The notes: generated by a model not told the origin, from the sequence alone. A stretch of DNA of 64,000 nt from Citrobacter sp. wls619 (GCF_005281345.1 NZ_SZXJ01000027.1:345309-409308), one strand, 5' to 3'. Numbered from the stretch's first letter, positions 47,194 through 58,033 are shown. Made by a program: numbers and translations.

Positions 47194-48567
47194 GTGACCG
47201 CTTTTTCAACCCTGAATGTTTTGCCTGCCGCCCAACTCGAGAATCTTAATGAGCTGGGTTATCTTGAAATGACGCCTGTTCAGGCCGCTGCCTTGCCGGC
47301 AATCCTGGCAGGAAAAGATGTTCGCGTGCAGGCAAAAACCGGCAGTGGCAAAACGGCCGCGTTTGGTCTTGGCCTGTTACAACACATTGATGCTGCACTG
47401 TTTCAGACTCAGTCGCTGGTACTGTGCCCAACCCGCGAACTGGCTGACCAGGTTGCCGGTGAATTGCGTCGTTTGGCGCGTTTTCTGCCAAATACCAAAA
47501 TTTTAACGCTGTGCGGTGGCCAGCCCTTTGGCGCTCAGCGTGATTCTCTGCAACATGCCCCACATATTATTGTTGCCACGCCGGGACGTTTACTCGACCA
47601 CCTGCAAAAAGGCACCGTCTCCCTTGATGCGTTGAATACGCTGGTGATGGATGAAGCCGATCGGATGCTGGATATGGGATTTAGTGATGCCATTGATGAT
47701 GTGATCCGCTTTGCGCCAGCGTCACGTCAGACATTGCTGTTTTCCGCAACCTGGCCGGAAGCGATTGCCGCGATCAGTGGTCGCGTACAGAATAATCCGT
47801 TAACGATTGAGATTGATACGGTCGATGCGTTGCCAGCGATTGAACAACAATTCTTTGAAATCTCCTCACACGGCAAAATTCCGCTGTTGCAAAAATTGCT
47901 TAGTCAGCATCAGCCGGCATCATGTGTGGTTTTCTGTAACACCAAAAAAGATTGTCAGGCCGTTTGTGATGCACTGAACGCAGCAGGGCAAAGCGCATTA
48001 TCGCTTCACGGCGATCTTGAGCAACGCGATCGGGACCAGACGCTGGTACGTTTTGCCAACGGCAGTGTTCGTGTGCTGGTTGCCACCGATGTAGCGGCGC
48101 GTGGGCTGGATATTAAATCGCTCGAGCTGGTGGTTAACTTTGAACTGGCATGGGATGCGGAAGTTCATGTGCACCGTATTGGACGTACTGCCCGTGCGGG
48201 TAACAGTGGCCTGGCGATTAGCTTCTGTGCGCCGGAAGAAGCGCAACGTGCCAATATTCTGTCCGAGATGCTGCAACTGAAGCTGAACTGGCTACCCGCA
48301 CCGGGTAATGGCTCAATTCTGCCGCTGGAGGCCGAGATGGTGACGCTGTGCATCGATGGCGGTAAAAAGGCCAAAATGCGTCCCGGCGATGTTCTCGGTG
48401 CACTGACCGGCGATATTGGTCTGGATGGCGCCGACATCGGCAAAATTGCCGTTCATCCGGCGCATGTCTACGTGGCCGTTCGCCAGTCTGTGGCACATAA
48501 AGCGTGGAAGCAGCTGCAGAATGGTAAGATCAAAGGCAAGAACTGCCGGGTTCGTTTATTAAAATAA
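47194..48567 (+). CDS. dbpA: DbpA, DEAD-box RNA helicase for 23S rRNA
   Basis: 457 residues, GTG start as in E. coli. Helicase motifs: AKTGSGKT, PTRELA, DEAD in VMDEADRMLD, SAT, and HRIGRTARAG. The C-terminal RNA-binding domain (IDGGKKAKMRPGDVLGALTGDIGLDGADIGKI) recognises hairpin 92 of 23S rRNA. ATPase specifically stimulated by that RNA; helps late assembly of the 50S subunit. Confidence 0.97.
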   Translation: MTAFSTLNVLPAAQLENLNELGYLEMTPVQAAALPAILAGKDVRVQAKTGSGKTAAFGLGLLQHIDAALFQTQSLVLCPTRELADQVAGELRRLARFLPNTKILTLCGGQPFGAQRDSLQHAPHIIVATPGRLLDHLQKGTVSLDALNTLVMDEADRMLDMGFSDAIDDVIRFAPASRQTLLFSATWPEAIAAISGRVQNNPLTIEIDTVDALPAIEQQFFEISSHGKIPLLQKLLSQHQPASCVVFCNTKKDCQAVCDALNAAGQSALSLHGDLEQRDRDQTLVRFANGSVRVLVATDVAARGLDIKSLELVVNFELAWDAEVHVHRIGRTARAGNSGLAISFCAPEEAQRANILSEMLQLKLNWLPAPGNGSILPLEAEMVTLCIDGGKKAKMRPGDVLGALTGDIGLDGADIGKIAVHPAHVYVAVRQSVAHKAWKQLQNGKIKGKNCRVRLLK

Positions 48568-48581
48568 ATGCCCGTAGGCGT

Positions 48582-48640
48582 GCCTGATGGCGCTCCGCTT
48601 ATCAGGCCTACAGCGCTTGTGCACGTTGTAGGCCTGACAG
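48582..48640. repeat. REP/BIME element between dbpA and ttcA
   Basis: GCCTGATGGCGCTCCGCTTATCAGGC forms a REP hairpin (48582-48607), followed by an inverted partial unit GTAGGCCTGACAG (48628-48640). Typical repetitive extragenic palindromes between convergent enteric genes. Confidence 0.8.
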
Positions 48641-48644
48641 AGGT

Positions 48645-49580
48645 TTACTTCACTTCCACCACGTTCAGACGCAACTCATCTAACTGGTTTTCATCTTCTT
48701 CCGGCTGCCAGCCTGCTGGTTGCAGTGGGATCTCTTCACGATCGAATGCCAGATCACCGCCATCTACCACTTCTGAACCGTGCTTGATGCCTTTAAAATC
48801 GAACAGATTAATATCGCTCAGGTGAGAAGGCACCACATTCTGCATCGCACTGAACATCGTTTCAATACGACCTGGATAGCGTTTGTCCCAGTCACGCAGC
48901 ATATCCGCGATCACCTGACGCTGCAGGTTAGGCTGTGAACCACACAGGTTGCACGGAATAATCGGGAAACCTTTCGCTTCAGAGAAACGCTCGATATCTT
49001 TTTCGCGGCAATAGGCCAGCGGACGGATCACAATATGCTTACCATCATCGCTCATCAGCTTCGGCGGCATACCTTTCATTTTTCCGCCGTAGAACATGTT
49101 TAAAAACAGCGTTTGCAGGATGTCGTCGCGATGGTGCCCCAGCGCAATTTTGGTGGCGCCTAATTCGGTTGCTGTACGGTACAAAATGCCGCGGCGCAGA
49201 CGGGAACAGAGAGAGCAGGTCGTTTTGCCTTCAGGAATTTTATCTTTGACGATCCCGTAGGTGTTTTCTTCGACAATTTTATACTCAACACCCAGTTGTT
49301 CCAGATACTCCGGCAGGATGTGCTCCGGGAAGCCCGGTTGTTTTTGATCCAGATTTACGGCGACCAAAGAGAAACTGATCGGGGCACTTTGCTGCAAATT
49401 CCGCAGGATTTCCAGCATGGTGTAGCTATCTTTCCCACCGGAAAGACACACCATAATGCGATCGCCGTCTTCGATCATATTGAAATCGGCAATAGCTTCA
49501 CCCACGTTACGACGCAGGCGTTTCTGTAATTTGTTCAGGTTGTATTGTTCTTTCTTGCTAATATCTTGATTTTGCGACAT
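48645..49580 (-). CDS. ttcA: TtcA, tRNA 2-thiocytidine-32 synthetase
   Basis: 311 residues. PP-loop CLSGGKDSY adenylates C32 of tRNA; the CxxC pairs in [11 protein letters not shown] and [10 protein letters not shown] hold a [4Fe-4S] cluster. Thiolates position 32 of several tRNAs. The N-terminus [22 protein letters not shown] is as in E. coli. Confidence 0.97.
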   Translation of the reverse strand: MSQNQDISKKEQYNLNKLQKRLRRNVGEAIADFNMIEDGDRIMVCLSGGKDSYTMLEILRNLQQSAPISFSLVAVNLDQKQPGFPEHILPEYLEQLGVEYKIVEENTYGIVKDKIPEGKTTCSLCSRLRRGILYRTATELGATKIALGHHRDDILQTLFLNMFYGGKMKGMPPKLMSDDGKHIVIRPLAYCREKDIERFSEAKGFPIIPCNLCGSQPNLQRQVIADMLRDWDKRYPGRIETMFSAMQNVVPSHLSDINLFDFKGIKHGSEVVDGGDLAFDREEIPLQPAGWQPEEDENQLDELRLNVVEVK

Positions 49581-49750
49581 TTAATAGAGGCTCAATTCGT
49601 AGTGTGGCATCAGAAAAGTATGCATCACGCCGGATAGTCCGGCAAAAAAAGTCTGATATAAAAACTGTGGCGTGTATGGTACGGATAAGCGGGAAAAATG
49701 TCAGCACATTTAGGTCAGGAATCGCGGGGTAAAAGAGGGAGAAACAAAAA

Positions 49751-49770
49751 GCCCGCAACGGTGTGCGGGC
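49751..49770 (-). terminator. Terminator of uspF
   Basis: On the minus strand GCCCGCA-CACCGT-TGCGGGC is followed by TTTTTG; eight bases after the uspF stop. Confidence 0.92.
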
Positions 49771-49778
49771 CAGACAGC

Positions 49779-50225
<447 letters not shown>

Positions 50226-50294
50226 TTAAGTATCCACGTAAAGCTTACCGCGTAATGGCACTTTATGTACAATGACAAAGATCACATTTTGGCA

Positions 50295-50507
50295 TCACTT
50301 TATTTTGATTTCAGGAAATTTCCCTTTTATAACGCCATCATAAAATCGACCTTTAGAGACTACGCTCAGGAAATCTCGAAAAATACGCGCGGGGACATGT
50401 TGGTATTGCAGCGTAGACAATTGATGAAAGCGAATTTCAAGTGTGCGAGAGGATTCGTCATAGCCGACGGATGCAATACGGGATGATTTAACGGGGTGAT
50501 GATTCAT
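50295..50507 (-). CDS. KTSC-domain small protein
   Basis: 70 residues. The whole protein is a KTSC domain: VKSSRIASVGYDESSRTLEIRFHQLSTLQYQHVP then SKGRFYDGVIKGKFP. The domain occurs in phage, lysyl-tRNA-synthetase-linked and stress contexts; function undefined. It lies alone between uspF and ompN. Confidence 0.85.
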   Translation of the reverse strand: MNHHPVKSSRIASVGYDESSRTLEIRFHQLSTLQYQHVPARIFRDFLSVVSKGRFYDGVIKGKFPEIKIK

Positions 50508-50625
50508 TGCAGGTATCCTCTACTACAGGTGTTAATGCAAGATATCATCTATCAAAGGTGTGTTTTAACGCAACAGATATAACGTTTTGATCTGGATAAA
50601 ACAGAATTGCTATTAATGAAAGGAT

Positions 50626-50647
50626 AGCCCGCTGTTGCCAGCGGGCT
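50626..50647 (-). terminator. Terminator of ompN
   Basis: AGCCCGCTG-TTGC-CAGCGGGCT, 9-bp perfect stem, 12 bases past the ompN stop; on the minus strand followed by ATCCTTT. Confidence 0.75.
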
Positions 50648-50659
50648 GACAGAGACAGA

Positions 50660-51811
50660 TTAGAACTGGTAAACCATACCCAGTGCTACAGTGTCATCGG
50701 TAGAGATGTCGTTCTGGGTGTAGAAGCTGTCGTCTTCGTCCAGCAGGTTGATTTTGTAATCAACATAGGTGGAGAAGTTTTTGTTGAAGAAGTAAGTCGC
50801 ACCTATAGAAGCATATTTCACCAGATCTTTGTCTGTGCTGGTTCCTGCTGGGCTTGCTACAGTACCTGGCATGGTCAGATCCTTACCTTTAGACATCAGG
50901 AAAGACACTTCCGGACGCAGACCAAAGTCGAACTGGTACTGTGCAGTGACTTCGAAGTTCTGAGTTTTGTTGGCAATAGTATTGTCGTAACCGTCTGAGC
51001 CGCCATACGGGGTCATATTGCGGGTTTCAGAGTACATGGTTGCCAGATAGATGTTGTTCGCGTCGTATTTCAGACCGGCAGTCCACGCGTCAGCTTTATC
51101 GCCACCTGCGGTAGAATGGTTTACCTGCTCGTTGGTACGATCGGAAGAGGTATATGCTGCACCGAAGCTTACGCCCATACCCAGATCGTAGGTAGAGGAG
51201 ATACCGAAGCCGTCACCGTTGGAGTTCTTCACATTACGGTCACCACTATTATTGGTGCCTTCCTGCCCGTTTTGACTTTCGTTCGCGCCCTGATACTGCA
51301 GCGCAACGTTCAGACCGTCAACCAGACCGAAGAAGTCAGTGTTACGGTAGGTCGCTACGCCGTTAGCACGACCGGTCATGAAGTTATCAGCCTTGGTATA
51401 GGAGTCTCCACCGAATTCTGGCAGCATATCGGTCCAGCCTTCTACGTCGTACAGTACACCGTAGTTACGACCGTAGTCGAATGAACCGTAGTCGCCAACT
51501 TTAATACCGGCGAAGGCCAGACGAGTCCAGGAATCACCTTTATCGCCGCTTTCAGTACCGTTAGCCTGAACCTGATATTCCCACTGGCCATAACCGGTGA
51601 TCATATCGTTAACCTGAGTTTCACCTTTGAAGCCCATACGCATATAAGTCTGATCGCCATCGCTGTTGGCGTCGTCGGAGAAGTAATGCAGGCCGTCTAC
51701 TTTACCGTAGAGATCCAACTTGTTGCCATCTTTATTATAAACTTCAGCAGCGTGAGCAGCGCCAGCAGCTAACAGTGCAGGAATTACGAGTGCCAATACT
51801 TTTCTGTTCAT
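50660..51811 (-). CDS. ompN: OmpN-type trimeric porin
   Basis: 383 residues. Signal peptide to [25 protein letters not shown]; 16-strand general porin ending in VYQF with terminal phenylalanine. The constriction loop 3 contains PEFGGDSYT. Gene order uspF-ompN-micC-nifJ identifies it as OmpN rather than OmpC. Usually quiet in laboratory growth. Loop segments with N/G-rich inserts (residues ~185-200 and ~320-330) differ from recalled E. coli OmpN. Confidence 0.92.
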   Translation of the reverse strand: MNRKVLALVIPALLAAGAAHAAEVYNKDGNKLDLYGKVDGLHYFSDDANSDGDQTYMRMGFKGETQVNDMITGYGQWEYQVQANGTESGDKGDSWTRLAFAGIKVGDYGSFDYGRNYGVLYDVEGWTDMLPEFGGDSYTKADNFMTGRANGVATYRNTDFFGLVDGLNVALQYQGANESQNGQEGTNNSGDRNVKNSNGDGFGISSTYDLGMGVSFGAAYTSSDRTNEQVNHSTAGGDKADAWTAGLKYDANNIYLATMYSETRNMTPYGGSDGYDNTIANKTQNFEVTAQYQFDFGLRPEVSFLMSKGKDLTMPGTVASPAGTSTDKDLVKYASIGATYFFNKNFSTYVDYKINLLDEDDSFYTQNDISTDDTVALGMVYQF

Positions 51812-52038
51812 TGAAATAATCCTTTAGTTTTTTTATTAACCTGTGACTACCCGTGTAGGGAGTAAAAGCATGCTAAAGGAGAAGTTCCGTAAAGAGATAA
51901 ATATGAATTGTTACGTCTTAAGTAAAACCTTAAATAAATAATTCCGCTGAAATGGTGATAATTATCATGAATGTTTTGTTGTGAACATATATAAAATAAA
52001 AATTATACAAGGGGATTTTATTGCGTTACTCTGCGCAG

Positions 52039-52151
52039 GTTATATGCCTTTATTGTCACGATTTAATTTATTTTCGTTGGTGTGTTGGCAGGCATGCTCA
52101 CTACCCAGCGAATAAATTGACAAGCCCGAACAATTGTTCGGGCTTTTTTTT
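52039..52151 (+). ncRNA. micC: MicC small RNA
   Basis: About 113 nt starting GTTATATGCCTTTATTGTCAC, identical over the 5' seed to E. coli MicC, which pairs with the ompC leader and represses it with Hfq. The central part diverges strongly from E. coli. The terminator is the perfect palindrome AAGCCCGAACAA/TTGTTCGGGCTT (52122-52145) plus an eight-T run. It is divergent from ompN and converges with nifJ, as in E. coli. Confidence 0.9.
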
Positions 52152-52180
52152 GACTCCAGGTTAATACCTAACTGAGCGTA

Positions 52181-55100
52181 TTAATCAGTACTGCTTTTTT
52201 CTGTTTTTCCTGCCAATTGTGCCAGGAAATCGTAGCGTTTTTGCAAATCAGCCGTCGCGTCTTTCCACAGTTGCTCCGCAACCTCGGGTTGTTGAGCATT
52301 CAGGCGGCGGAATCGCTGCTCGTTAAGCAATGTTTCAGCCAGCGCGTCTGACGGTGGGCGAGAGTCCAGCGCCAGCGGCAGTTTACCTTCGTCTGCACGA
52401 CGCGGGTCAAAGCGGTATAGCGGCCAGAATCCGGTTGCGGTGAGCTGACGCATCTGATCGTGGCTCAACGCGAGATCGTAGCCATGTTCTTCGCAAGGGC
52501 TGTACGCAATAATCAGTGACGGGCCCGGATAAGACTCCGCTTCCTGAATCGCTTTCACCGTCTGGTTTAGCTGTGCGCCCAACGAGATCTGCGCCACGTA
52601 TACATGACCGTACATCATCATACTGACACCAAGATCTTTGCGGGCTTTGCGTTTACCATGCTCGCCGAATTTAGTCACGGCACCGAGCGGCGTGGCTTTT
52701 GACGCTTGCCCGCCAGTGTTGGAGTAACACTGGGTATCCAGTACCAGAATGTTAACGTTCTCTGTCAGGCTTAAAACATGGTCCAGACCACCAAAGCCTA
52801 TGTCATAGGCCCAGCCATCACCACCAATCAGCCAAATGGATTTTTCCACCAGCGCATCGGCGTCGGTCAGCAACTGCTGTGCGTCTTCGACACCCTGCAG
52901 ATGCTGGCGCAACGCTGCAACTTGCTCACGACGGACTTCTGGTGTTGCCTCCGCGTGCAGGGCGTCATTCAGCTCAGCCGGGATTTTATCGGCAAACTGT
53001 TCCAGTAAACGCATGACGCGCACACGATGCTGATCTACCGTCAGACGGAAGCCCAAACCAAACTCGGCGTTATCTTCAAACAGTGAGTTCGCCCACGCCG
53101 GCCCACGGCCATTAGCATCGGTGGTATACGGCGTTGAGGGCAGGTTACCGCCATAAATTGATGAACAGCCAGTGGCGTTGGCGATCAGCATACGATCGCC
53201 GTACAGCTGCGTAAGGAGTTTGATATACGGCGTTTCACCGCAACCGGAACAGGCTCCGGAATATTCAAACAGCGGGGTAATCAGCTGAGACGTTCGGATA
53301 TCAATACGTTCCAGCTTGCTGCGATCGATCTCCGGCAGATTGAGGAAGAAGTCATAATTCACTTTTTCTTCTTCAACGTGTTCAAGGCGAGACATCATAT
53401 TGATGGCCTTGATCTCAGGATTCTGGCGATCTTTCGCAGGGCACACTTCGACGCACAGATTACAGCCGGTGCAATCTTCAGGTGCAACCTGCAGTACGTA
53501 CTTCTGACCGCGCATATCGCGTGATTTCACATCCAACGAATGCAGGCTGGCAGGGGCGCTTTCCATCGCTTCTGGTGAGACCACTTTGGCACGGATGGCC
53601 GAGTGCGGACAGGCGGCAACGCAATGGTTACACTGGGTACACAATTCTTCTTTCCAGATAGGGATTTCTTCGGCGATATTGCGTTTTTCCCAGCGCGTGG
53701 TTCCCATCGGCCAGGTACCGTCCGGTGGTAACGCTGAAACGGGCAGGGCATCGCCGAGACCTGCGAGCATTGCTGCTGTCACGGTTTTTACAAAATCAGG
53801 CGCGGCATCAGAAACGACCGGCGGACGGTTGGCGCTGTGCGGATCAACCGGTTGCAGTGCCACCTCGGCGACGGATTCACGTGCCAGCGCCAGCGCCTGC
53901 CAGTTACGTTCAACCAGATCCTGACCTTTACTGCTATAGCTTTTGGCTATGGCGCCCTGCAATTCAGCCAGGGCGCTGTCACCGGGTAAGATTTGCGTCA
54001 GATGGAAAAACGCCATTTGCATGACGGTGTTAATACGCGCGGCCAGACCGCACTCACGTGCGATTTTGGCCGCATTAATCACATAGAAACGGGCTTTCTT
54101 CTGATTCAGAACCGCCTGAACTTCCTGTGGCAGGCGAGTCCAGACTTCATCCACGCTATACGGCGTATTGAGCAGGAAAATACCGCCAGGCTTCAGACGC
54201 TCGGCCATTTGATATTTATCGATAAACTGCAACTGATGGCAGCCGACAAAATCAGCCTGCGATACCAGATACGCCGAACGGATAGGCTTCTCACTGACGC
54301 GCAGATGAGAAACGGTCAGGCCACCTGCTTTTTTCGAATCATAGACGAAATAACCCTGCGCGTACCACGGCGTGGAGTTACCGATAATCTTGATATTATT
54401 TTTGGTGGCCGATACGCTGCCGTCGCTGCCCAGACCATAGAACAGCGCTTCGAGCTTGGCGGTACCGGGCAGGGTGTTTTCTGGCAGAGGCAGCGACAAA
54501 TTGGTGACGTCGTCATAAATACCGACCGTAAAACGCGATTTGGGCTTAGCGCTGCTCAGTTCATTAAATACCGCCATCACGCAGTCCGGGCCAAACTCTT
54601 TAGAAGAAAGCCCGTAACGCCCGCCAATGACGCGCGGTAATGTTTCCCGCTCGCCGCAGTTAAAGGCTTCTGCCAACGCGGTCATTACATCCAGATACAA
54701 CGGTTCAGCCTGGGCGCCAGGCTCTTTGGTGCGATCCAGAACGGCAACGCTACGCGCCGTTTCTGGTAATGCCTGCAGTAAATGTCTGGCGGAGAAGGGG
54801 CGGAACAGCCGAACTTTCAGGACGCCAACTTTCTCTCCACGAGCAAGTAACTCTTCGACGACTTCTTCGCAGGTACCAATCGCGGAACCCATCAAGATAA
54901 TGACACGCTCTGCCTGTGGATGACCGTAATACTCAAATGGCTGGTACTGACGACCCGTCGCCGTGGCGAAATCGTTCATCGCCTGTTCTACGTGATCGTA
55001 AACCGCGTTGTACCATGGGTTCGTCGCTTCGCGTGACTGGAAGTAAGTGTCCGGGTTGGCAGACGTCCCGCGAATAACCGGATGCTCTGGATTAAGCGCA

Positions 55101-55705
55101 CGAGCCCGATGCGCATCAATTTCAGCTTGCGGCATCAGGCTGAGGATCGTGTCATCGGCCAGCGGCACAATTTTATTGATTTCATGCGATGTGCGGAACC
55201 CATCAAAGAAATGAATAAAAGGGACGCGGCTTTTCAGCGTGGCGATTTGTGAAATCAGCGCGAAATCCTGTGCTTCCTGGACGCTGCTGGCGCAGAGCAT
55301 GGCGCAGCCTGTCTGGCGCACGGCCATTACGTCGGAATGGTCGCCGAAGATAGACAGCGCATGAGTAGCAATGGTACGCGCGGCAACGTGCAACACAAAT
55401 GGCGTCAACTGACCAGCCAGTTTGTACAGCGTTGGGATCATCAAAAGTAGACCCTGCGATGAGGTAAACGACGTTGAGAGCGCACCGGTCTGCAATGCGC
55501 CGTGAACGGTCGCGATTGCGCCGCCTTCTGACTGCATTTCTACGACGCGAGGGGTATCTCCCCAGACGTTTTTAAGCCCGTTCCCGGCCCAGGCGTCTGC
55601 CTGTTCCGCCATCGTCGAGCTCGGCGTAATCGGGTAGATGGCGATAACCTCGCTGGTACGAAAGGCAACCGAAGCAACCGCACCATTACCGTCAATTGTT
55701 TGCAT
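52181..55705 (-). CDS. nifJ: Pyruvate:flavodoxin/ferredoxin oxidoreductase
   Basis: 1174 residues, single-chain PFOR (YdbK in E. coli). Converts pyruvate and CoA to acetyl-CoA and CO2 with reduction of flavodoxin or ferredoxin. Order: pyrimidine-binding domain, transketolase-like domain, EKR, 8Fe ferredoxin domain with CTQCNHCVAACP and CTGCNLCVEVCP, and a TPP domain with CSGCGETPY and the proximal cluster cysteines; GGDGWAYDIGFGG is the TPP motif. Complete. In E. coli it is linked to oxidative stress and supports anaerobic electron supply. Confidence 0.96.
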   Translation of the reverse strand: MQTIDGNGAVASVAFRTSEVIAIYPITPSSTMAEQADAWAGNGLKNVWGDTPRVVEMQSEGGAIATVHGALQTGALSTSFTSSQGLLLMIPTLYKLAGQLTPFVLHVAARTIATHALSIFGDHSDVMAVRQTGCAMLCASSVQEAQDFALISQIATLKSRVPFIHFFDGFRTSHEINKIVPLADDTILSLMPQAEIDAHRARALNPEHPVIRGTSANPDTYFQSREATNPWYNAVYDHVEQAMNDFATATGRQYQPFEYYGHPQAERVIILMGSAIGTCEEVVEELLARGEKVGVLKVRLFRPFSARHLLQALPETARSVAVLDRTKEPGAQAEPLYLDVMTALAEAFNCGERETLPRVIGGRYGLSSKEFGPDCVMAVFNELSSAKPKSRFTVGIYDDVTNLSLPLPENTLPGTAKLEALFYGLGSDGSVSATKNNIKIIGNSTPWYAQGYFVYDSKKAGGLTVSHLRVSEKPIRSAYLVSQADFVGCHQLQFIDKYQMAERLKPGGIFLLNTPYSVDEVWTRLPQEVQAVLNQKKARFYVINAAKIARECGLAARINTVMQMAFFHLTQILPGDSALAELQGAIAKSYSSKGQDLVERNWQALALARESVAEVALQPVDPHSANRPPVVSDAAPDFVKTVTAAMLAGLGDALPVSALPPDGTWPMGTTRWEKRNIAEEIPIWKEELCTQCNHCVAACPHSAIRAKVVSPEAMESAPASLHSLDVKSRDMRGQKYVLQVAPEDCTGCNLCVEVCPAKDRQNPEIKAINMMSRLEHVEEEKVNYDFFLNLPEIDRSKLERIDIRTSQLITPLFEYSGACSGCGETPYIKLLTQLYGDRMLIANATGCSSIYGGNLPSTPYTTDANGRGPAWANSLFEDNAEFGLGFRLTVDQHRVRVMRLLEQFADKIPAELNDALHAEATPEVRREQVAALRQHLQGVEDAQQLLTDADALVEKSIWLIGGDGWAYDIGFGGLDHVLSLTENVNILVLDTQCYSNTGGQASKATPLGAVTKFGEHGKRKARKDLGVSMMMYGHVYVAQISLGAQLNQTVKAIQEAESYPGPSLIIAYSPCEEHGYDLALSHDQMRQLTATGFWPLYRFDPRRADEGKLPLALDSRPPSDALAETLLNEQRFRRLNAQQPEVAEQLWKDATADLQKRYDFLAQLAGKTEKSSTD

Positions 55706-55979
55706 ACTGACACCCTTACATTGCGCAAAAAGAGGGACACGCGTAACAGTAGCGAGTCCTGTAATTATTCTTTTATTTTAGCAAAAGGCTTTCAGGCACA
55801 TTTTCGCTTTTGTGTCCCTGGAATAAACAGAATGAATGGTTTGATCAAAGGAGTAGCCAAAAAATTGCCAGAAAATGTAAACAGCACGCATAAATGCGCA
55901 TTTTGCCTCTCGACGGCAGTGTTTCCGCTGCCTATTATTTATGGCTGTGTCGTTTGGTTAATATTCAGAGGGGAGTAAG

Positions 55980-56246
55980 ATGCGCGCAGCGTTTTGGGTA
56001 GGGTGTGCCGCGTTATTATTATCGGCTTGCAGTAGTGAACCTGTTCAGCAGGCAACGGCCGCACACGTTGCACCGGGCATGAAGGCTGCAATGTCCAGTT
56101 CCGGAGAAGCCAACTGTGCCATGATTGGCGGTTCGCTATCCGTTGCTCGTCAACTGGATGGTTCTGCCATCGGGATGTGTGCATTACCCAACGGCAAACG
56201 CTGTAGCGAGCAGTCGCTTGCCGCCGGAAGCTGTGGGAATTATTGA
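55980..56246 (+). CDS. ydbJ: YdbJ, DUF333 lipoprotein
   Basis: 88 residues. Lipobox LLLSAC-S with lipidation at C17. The DUF333 core is ANCAMIGGSLSVARQLDGSAIGMCALPNGKRCSEQSL with four cysteines. Outer-membrane-type signal (S at +2). Function unknown. GGGGAG before the ATG. Confidence 0.93.
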   Translation: MRAAFWVGCAALLLSACSSEPVQQATAAHVAPGMKAAMSSSGEANCAMIGGSLSVARQLDGSAIGMCALPNGKRCSEQSLAAGSCGNY

Positions 56247-56259
56247 GCCACTGCTTTTA

Positions 56260-56679
56260 CTACATTAAATCCGCCAGTTTAAACGTCAACGTTTGTTCTG
56301 CCGTAGCCAGTGTTAACTGGTCAGCAGTCAGATCGACCTGTGCGCCTTGCTTAAACATCTCGCTGACGATGCCGTCGAGCGCGTTAAGCTGTGGATCGGC
56401 GCACATCATGCGCGTCATTGCCATGTCTTTCACTTTTAATTCACCGTCGGACAGCTTGCCCTGACCGTGGAACTGATTACACATTTTTCCCGACACCGTC
56501 ATATTTTCACCGAAACTTAATTCAGGTGGGTTATTGGCGACGGTTACCGGCTTGCCATTGACGCTCTGTAAAACAAAACGGTGGTGCTGTAACTGTTCGC
56601 GATTGACGGAAATTTTTCCATTGCTCACACAGCCAGCCATAAGCATGCTGAGCGCAATCAGCGTGACAATTTTCTTCAT
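56260..56679 (-). CDS. hslJ: HslJ, META-domain heat-shock lipoprotein
   Basis: 139 residues. Lipobox MLMAGC-VSNG. META domain (residues ~30-135) with SFGENMTVSGKMCNQFHGQG and ARMMCAD-type cysteine. In E. coli it is heat inducible and involved in novobiocin resistance. Converges with ydbJ. Confidence 0.93.
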   Translation of the reverse strand: MKKIVTLIALSMLMAGCVSNGKISVNREQLQHHRFVLQSVNGKPVTVANNPPELSFGENMTVSGKMCNQFHGQGKLSDGELKVKDMAMTRMMCADPQLNALDGIVSEMFKQGAQVDLTADQLTLATAEQTLTFKLADLM

Positions 56680-56762
56680 TAACTTTCTCTACGTTCGTGA
56701 CGGGATCACATTCATGATAATAATGATATCGCCAGATTTATCATCGGGGATTATCTGAAAGT

Positions 56763-56784
56763 GCTCCCCTGAGGGCAGGGGAGC
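56763..56784 (-). terminator. Terminator of ldhA
   Basis: GCTCCCCTG-AGGG-CAGGGGAGC, perfect 9-bp stem, eight bases after the ldhA stop on the minus strand. Confidence 0.8.
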
Positions 56785-56791
56785 GGAATGA

Positions 56792-57781
56792 TTAGAAGAG
56801 GGCGTTCGGGCAGGTTTCGCCTTTGGCGATTTGAGCCAGATTCTGCAAGGTTGTTTCAGAAATGCTGGTCAACGCTTCGGCAGTCAGGAATGCCTGATGC
56901 CCGGTGAACAGGACGTTATGGCAGGCTGACAAACGACGGAACACATCATCCTGAATCACGTCATTGGACTTATCTTCAAAGAACAGGTCGCGTTCATTTT
57001 CATACACGTCCATTCCCAGGGAACCGATTTTCTGGTTTTTCAGCGCGTCGATTGCTGCCTGAGAATCAATCAGCGCACCACGGCTGGTGTTGATGACCAT
57101 CACGCCATTTTTCATTTGCTCAAAGGCTTCGTGATTGAGCAGATGATAATTTTCCGGTGTTAACGGGCAGTGCAGGGAAATAACATCCGACTCCGCAAAC
57201 AGTGTTTTAAGATCGACATATTCAACCCCTAACTCAAGGGCGGCGGCGCTGGGATACGGATCAAACGCCAGCAGGCGCATACCAAACCCTTTCAGGATCC
57301 GCAGTGCAGCAATACCGATTTTACCTGTACCAATCACTCCGGCAGTTTTGCCGTACATGGTGAAACCCGTCAGACCTTCAAGTGAGAAGTTGGCGTCACG
57401 AGTACGCTGATAAGCACGATGGATACGGCGGTTCAGCGTCATCATCATACCGATTGCATGTTCGGCGACGGCTTCAGGTGAATAGGCAGGAACACGTACA
57501 ACCTGCAAGCCCAACTCTTTCGCGGCGTCCAGATCGACGTTATTGAACCCGGCGCAGCGCAGCGCAATGTATTTCACACCGTGCTTTTTCAGCTCTTCCA
57601 GAACAGGGCGGCTGCCATCGTCATTCACGAAGATACACACGGCTTCGCAACCGTGGGCTGTTTTTGCCGTCTTTTCCGTCAACAGAAAGTCAAAAAATTC
57701 AAGTTCAAAACCAAAAGCCTCGTTAACCTGCTGCAGATACTTCTTGTCGTACTGTTTTGTACTATAGATGGCGAGTTTCAT
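56792..57781 (-). CDS. ldhA: LdhA, fermentative D-lactate dehydrogenase
   Basis: 329 residues, D-2-hydroxyacid dehydrogenase family. NAD motif GTGKIG, catalytic arginine in NTSRGALIDSQA, glutamate in DVYENE and histidine in FTGHQAFLT. Reduces pyruvate to D-lactate, regenerating NAD+. Complete and as in E. coli, where the next gene is ydbH. Confidence 0.97.
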   Translation of the reverse strand: MKLAIYSTKQYDKKYLQQVNEAFGFELEFFDFLLTEKTAKTAHGCEAVCIFVNDDGSRPVLEELKKHGVKYIALRCAGFNNVDLDAAKELGLQVVRVPAYSPEAVAEHAIGMMMTLNRRIHRAYQRTRDANFSLEGLTGFTMYGKTAGVIGTGKIGIAALRILKGFGMRLLAFDPYPSAAALELGVEYVDLKTLFAESDVISLHCPLTPENYHLLNHEAFEQMKNGVMVINTSRGALIDSQAAIDALKNQKIGSLGMDVYENERDLFFEDKSNDVIQDDVFRRLSACHNVLFTGHQAFLTAEALTSISETTLQNLAQIAKGETCPNALF

Positions 57782-58033
57782 AAGACTTTCTCCAGTGATT
57801 TTGACGTCACATTAATCCAATTCAAATTATTCTACAAAATATAAAAAATTATTGACAGTCAAAGACGTAATGAAAAATTCCAGCGCATCTGTTGTTAGTG
57901 TGGGCAGGTTCTTTAATTTCAACAACTGATTTCACTCATGTCAGACTGCATGCGGCTTTTGGTTGTTTTTTTGCCCATGCAGGCGGAGTCAGGTACGGAC
58001 ATACGGTACGACCCCACATTGCAGACGTAGCGT

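Noticed and set aside
49629-49643. GCCGGA-TAG-TCCGGC as a terminator of ttcA or uspF
   Set aside because: The A run lies after the stem on the plus strand, so neither strand has the stem-then-T order of a terminator; more likely a REP fragment.
50265-50486. 73-codon plus-strand frame antisense to the KTSC gene
   Set aside because: The minus strand has the KTSC domain over the same bases.
53993-54640. 215-codon plus-strand frame opposite nifJ
   Set aside because: Fully antisense to the TPP-enzyme gene; composition follows the complementary strand and no ribosome site is present.
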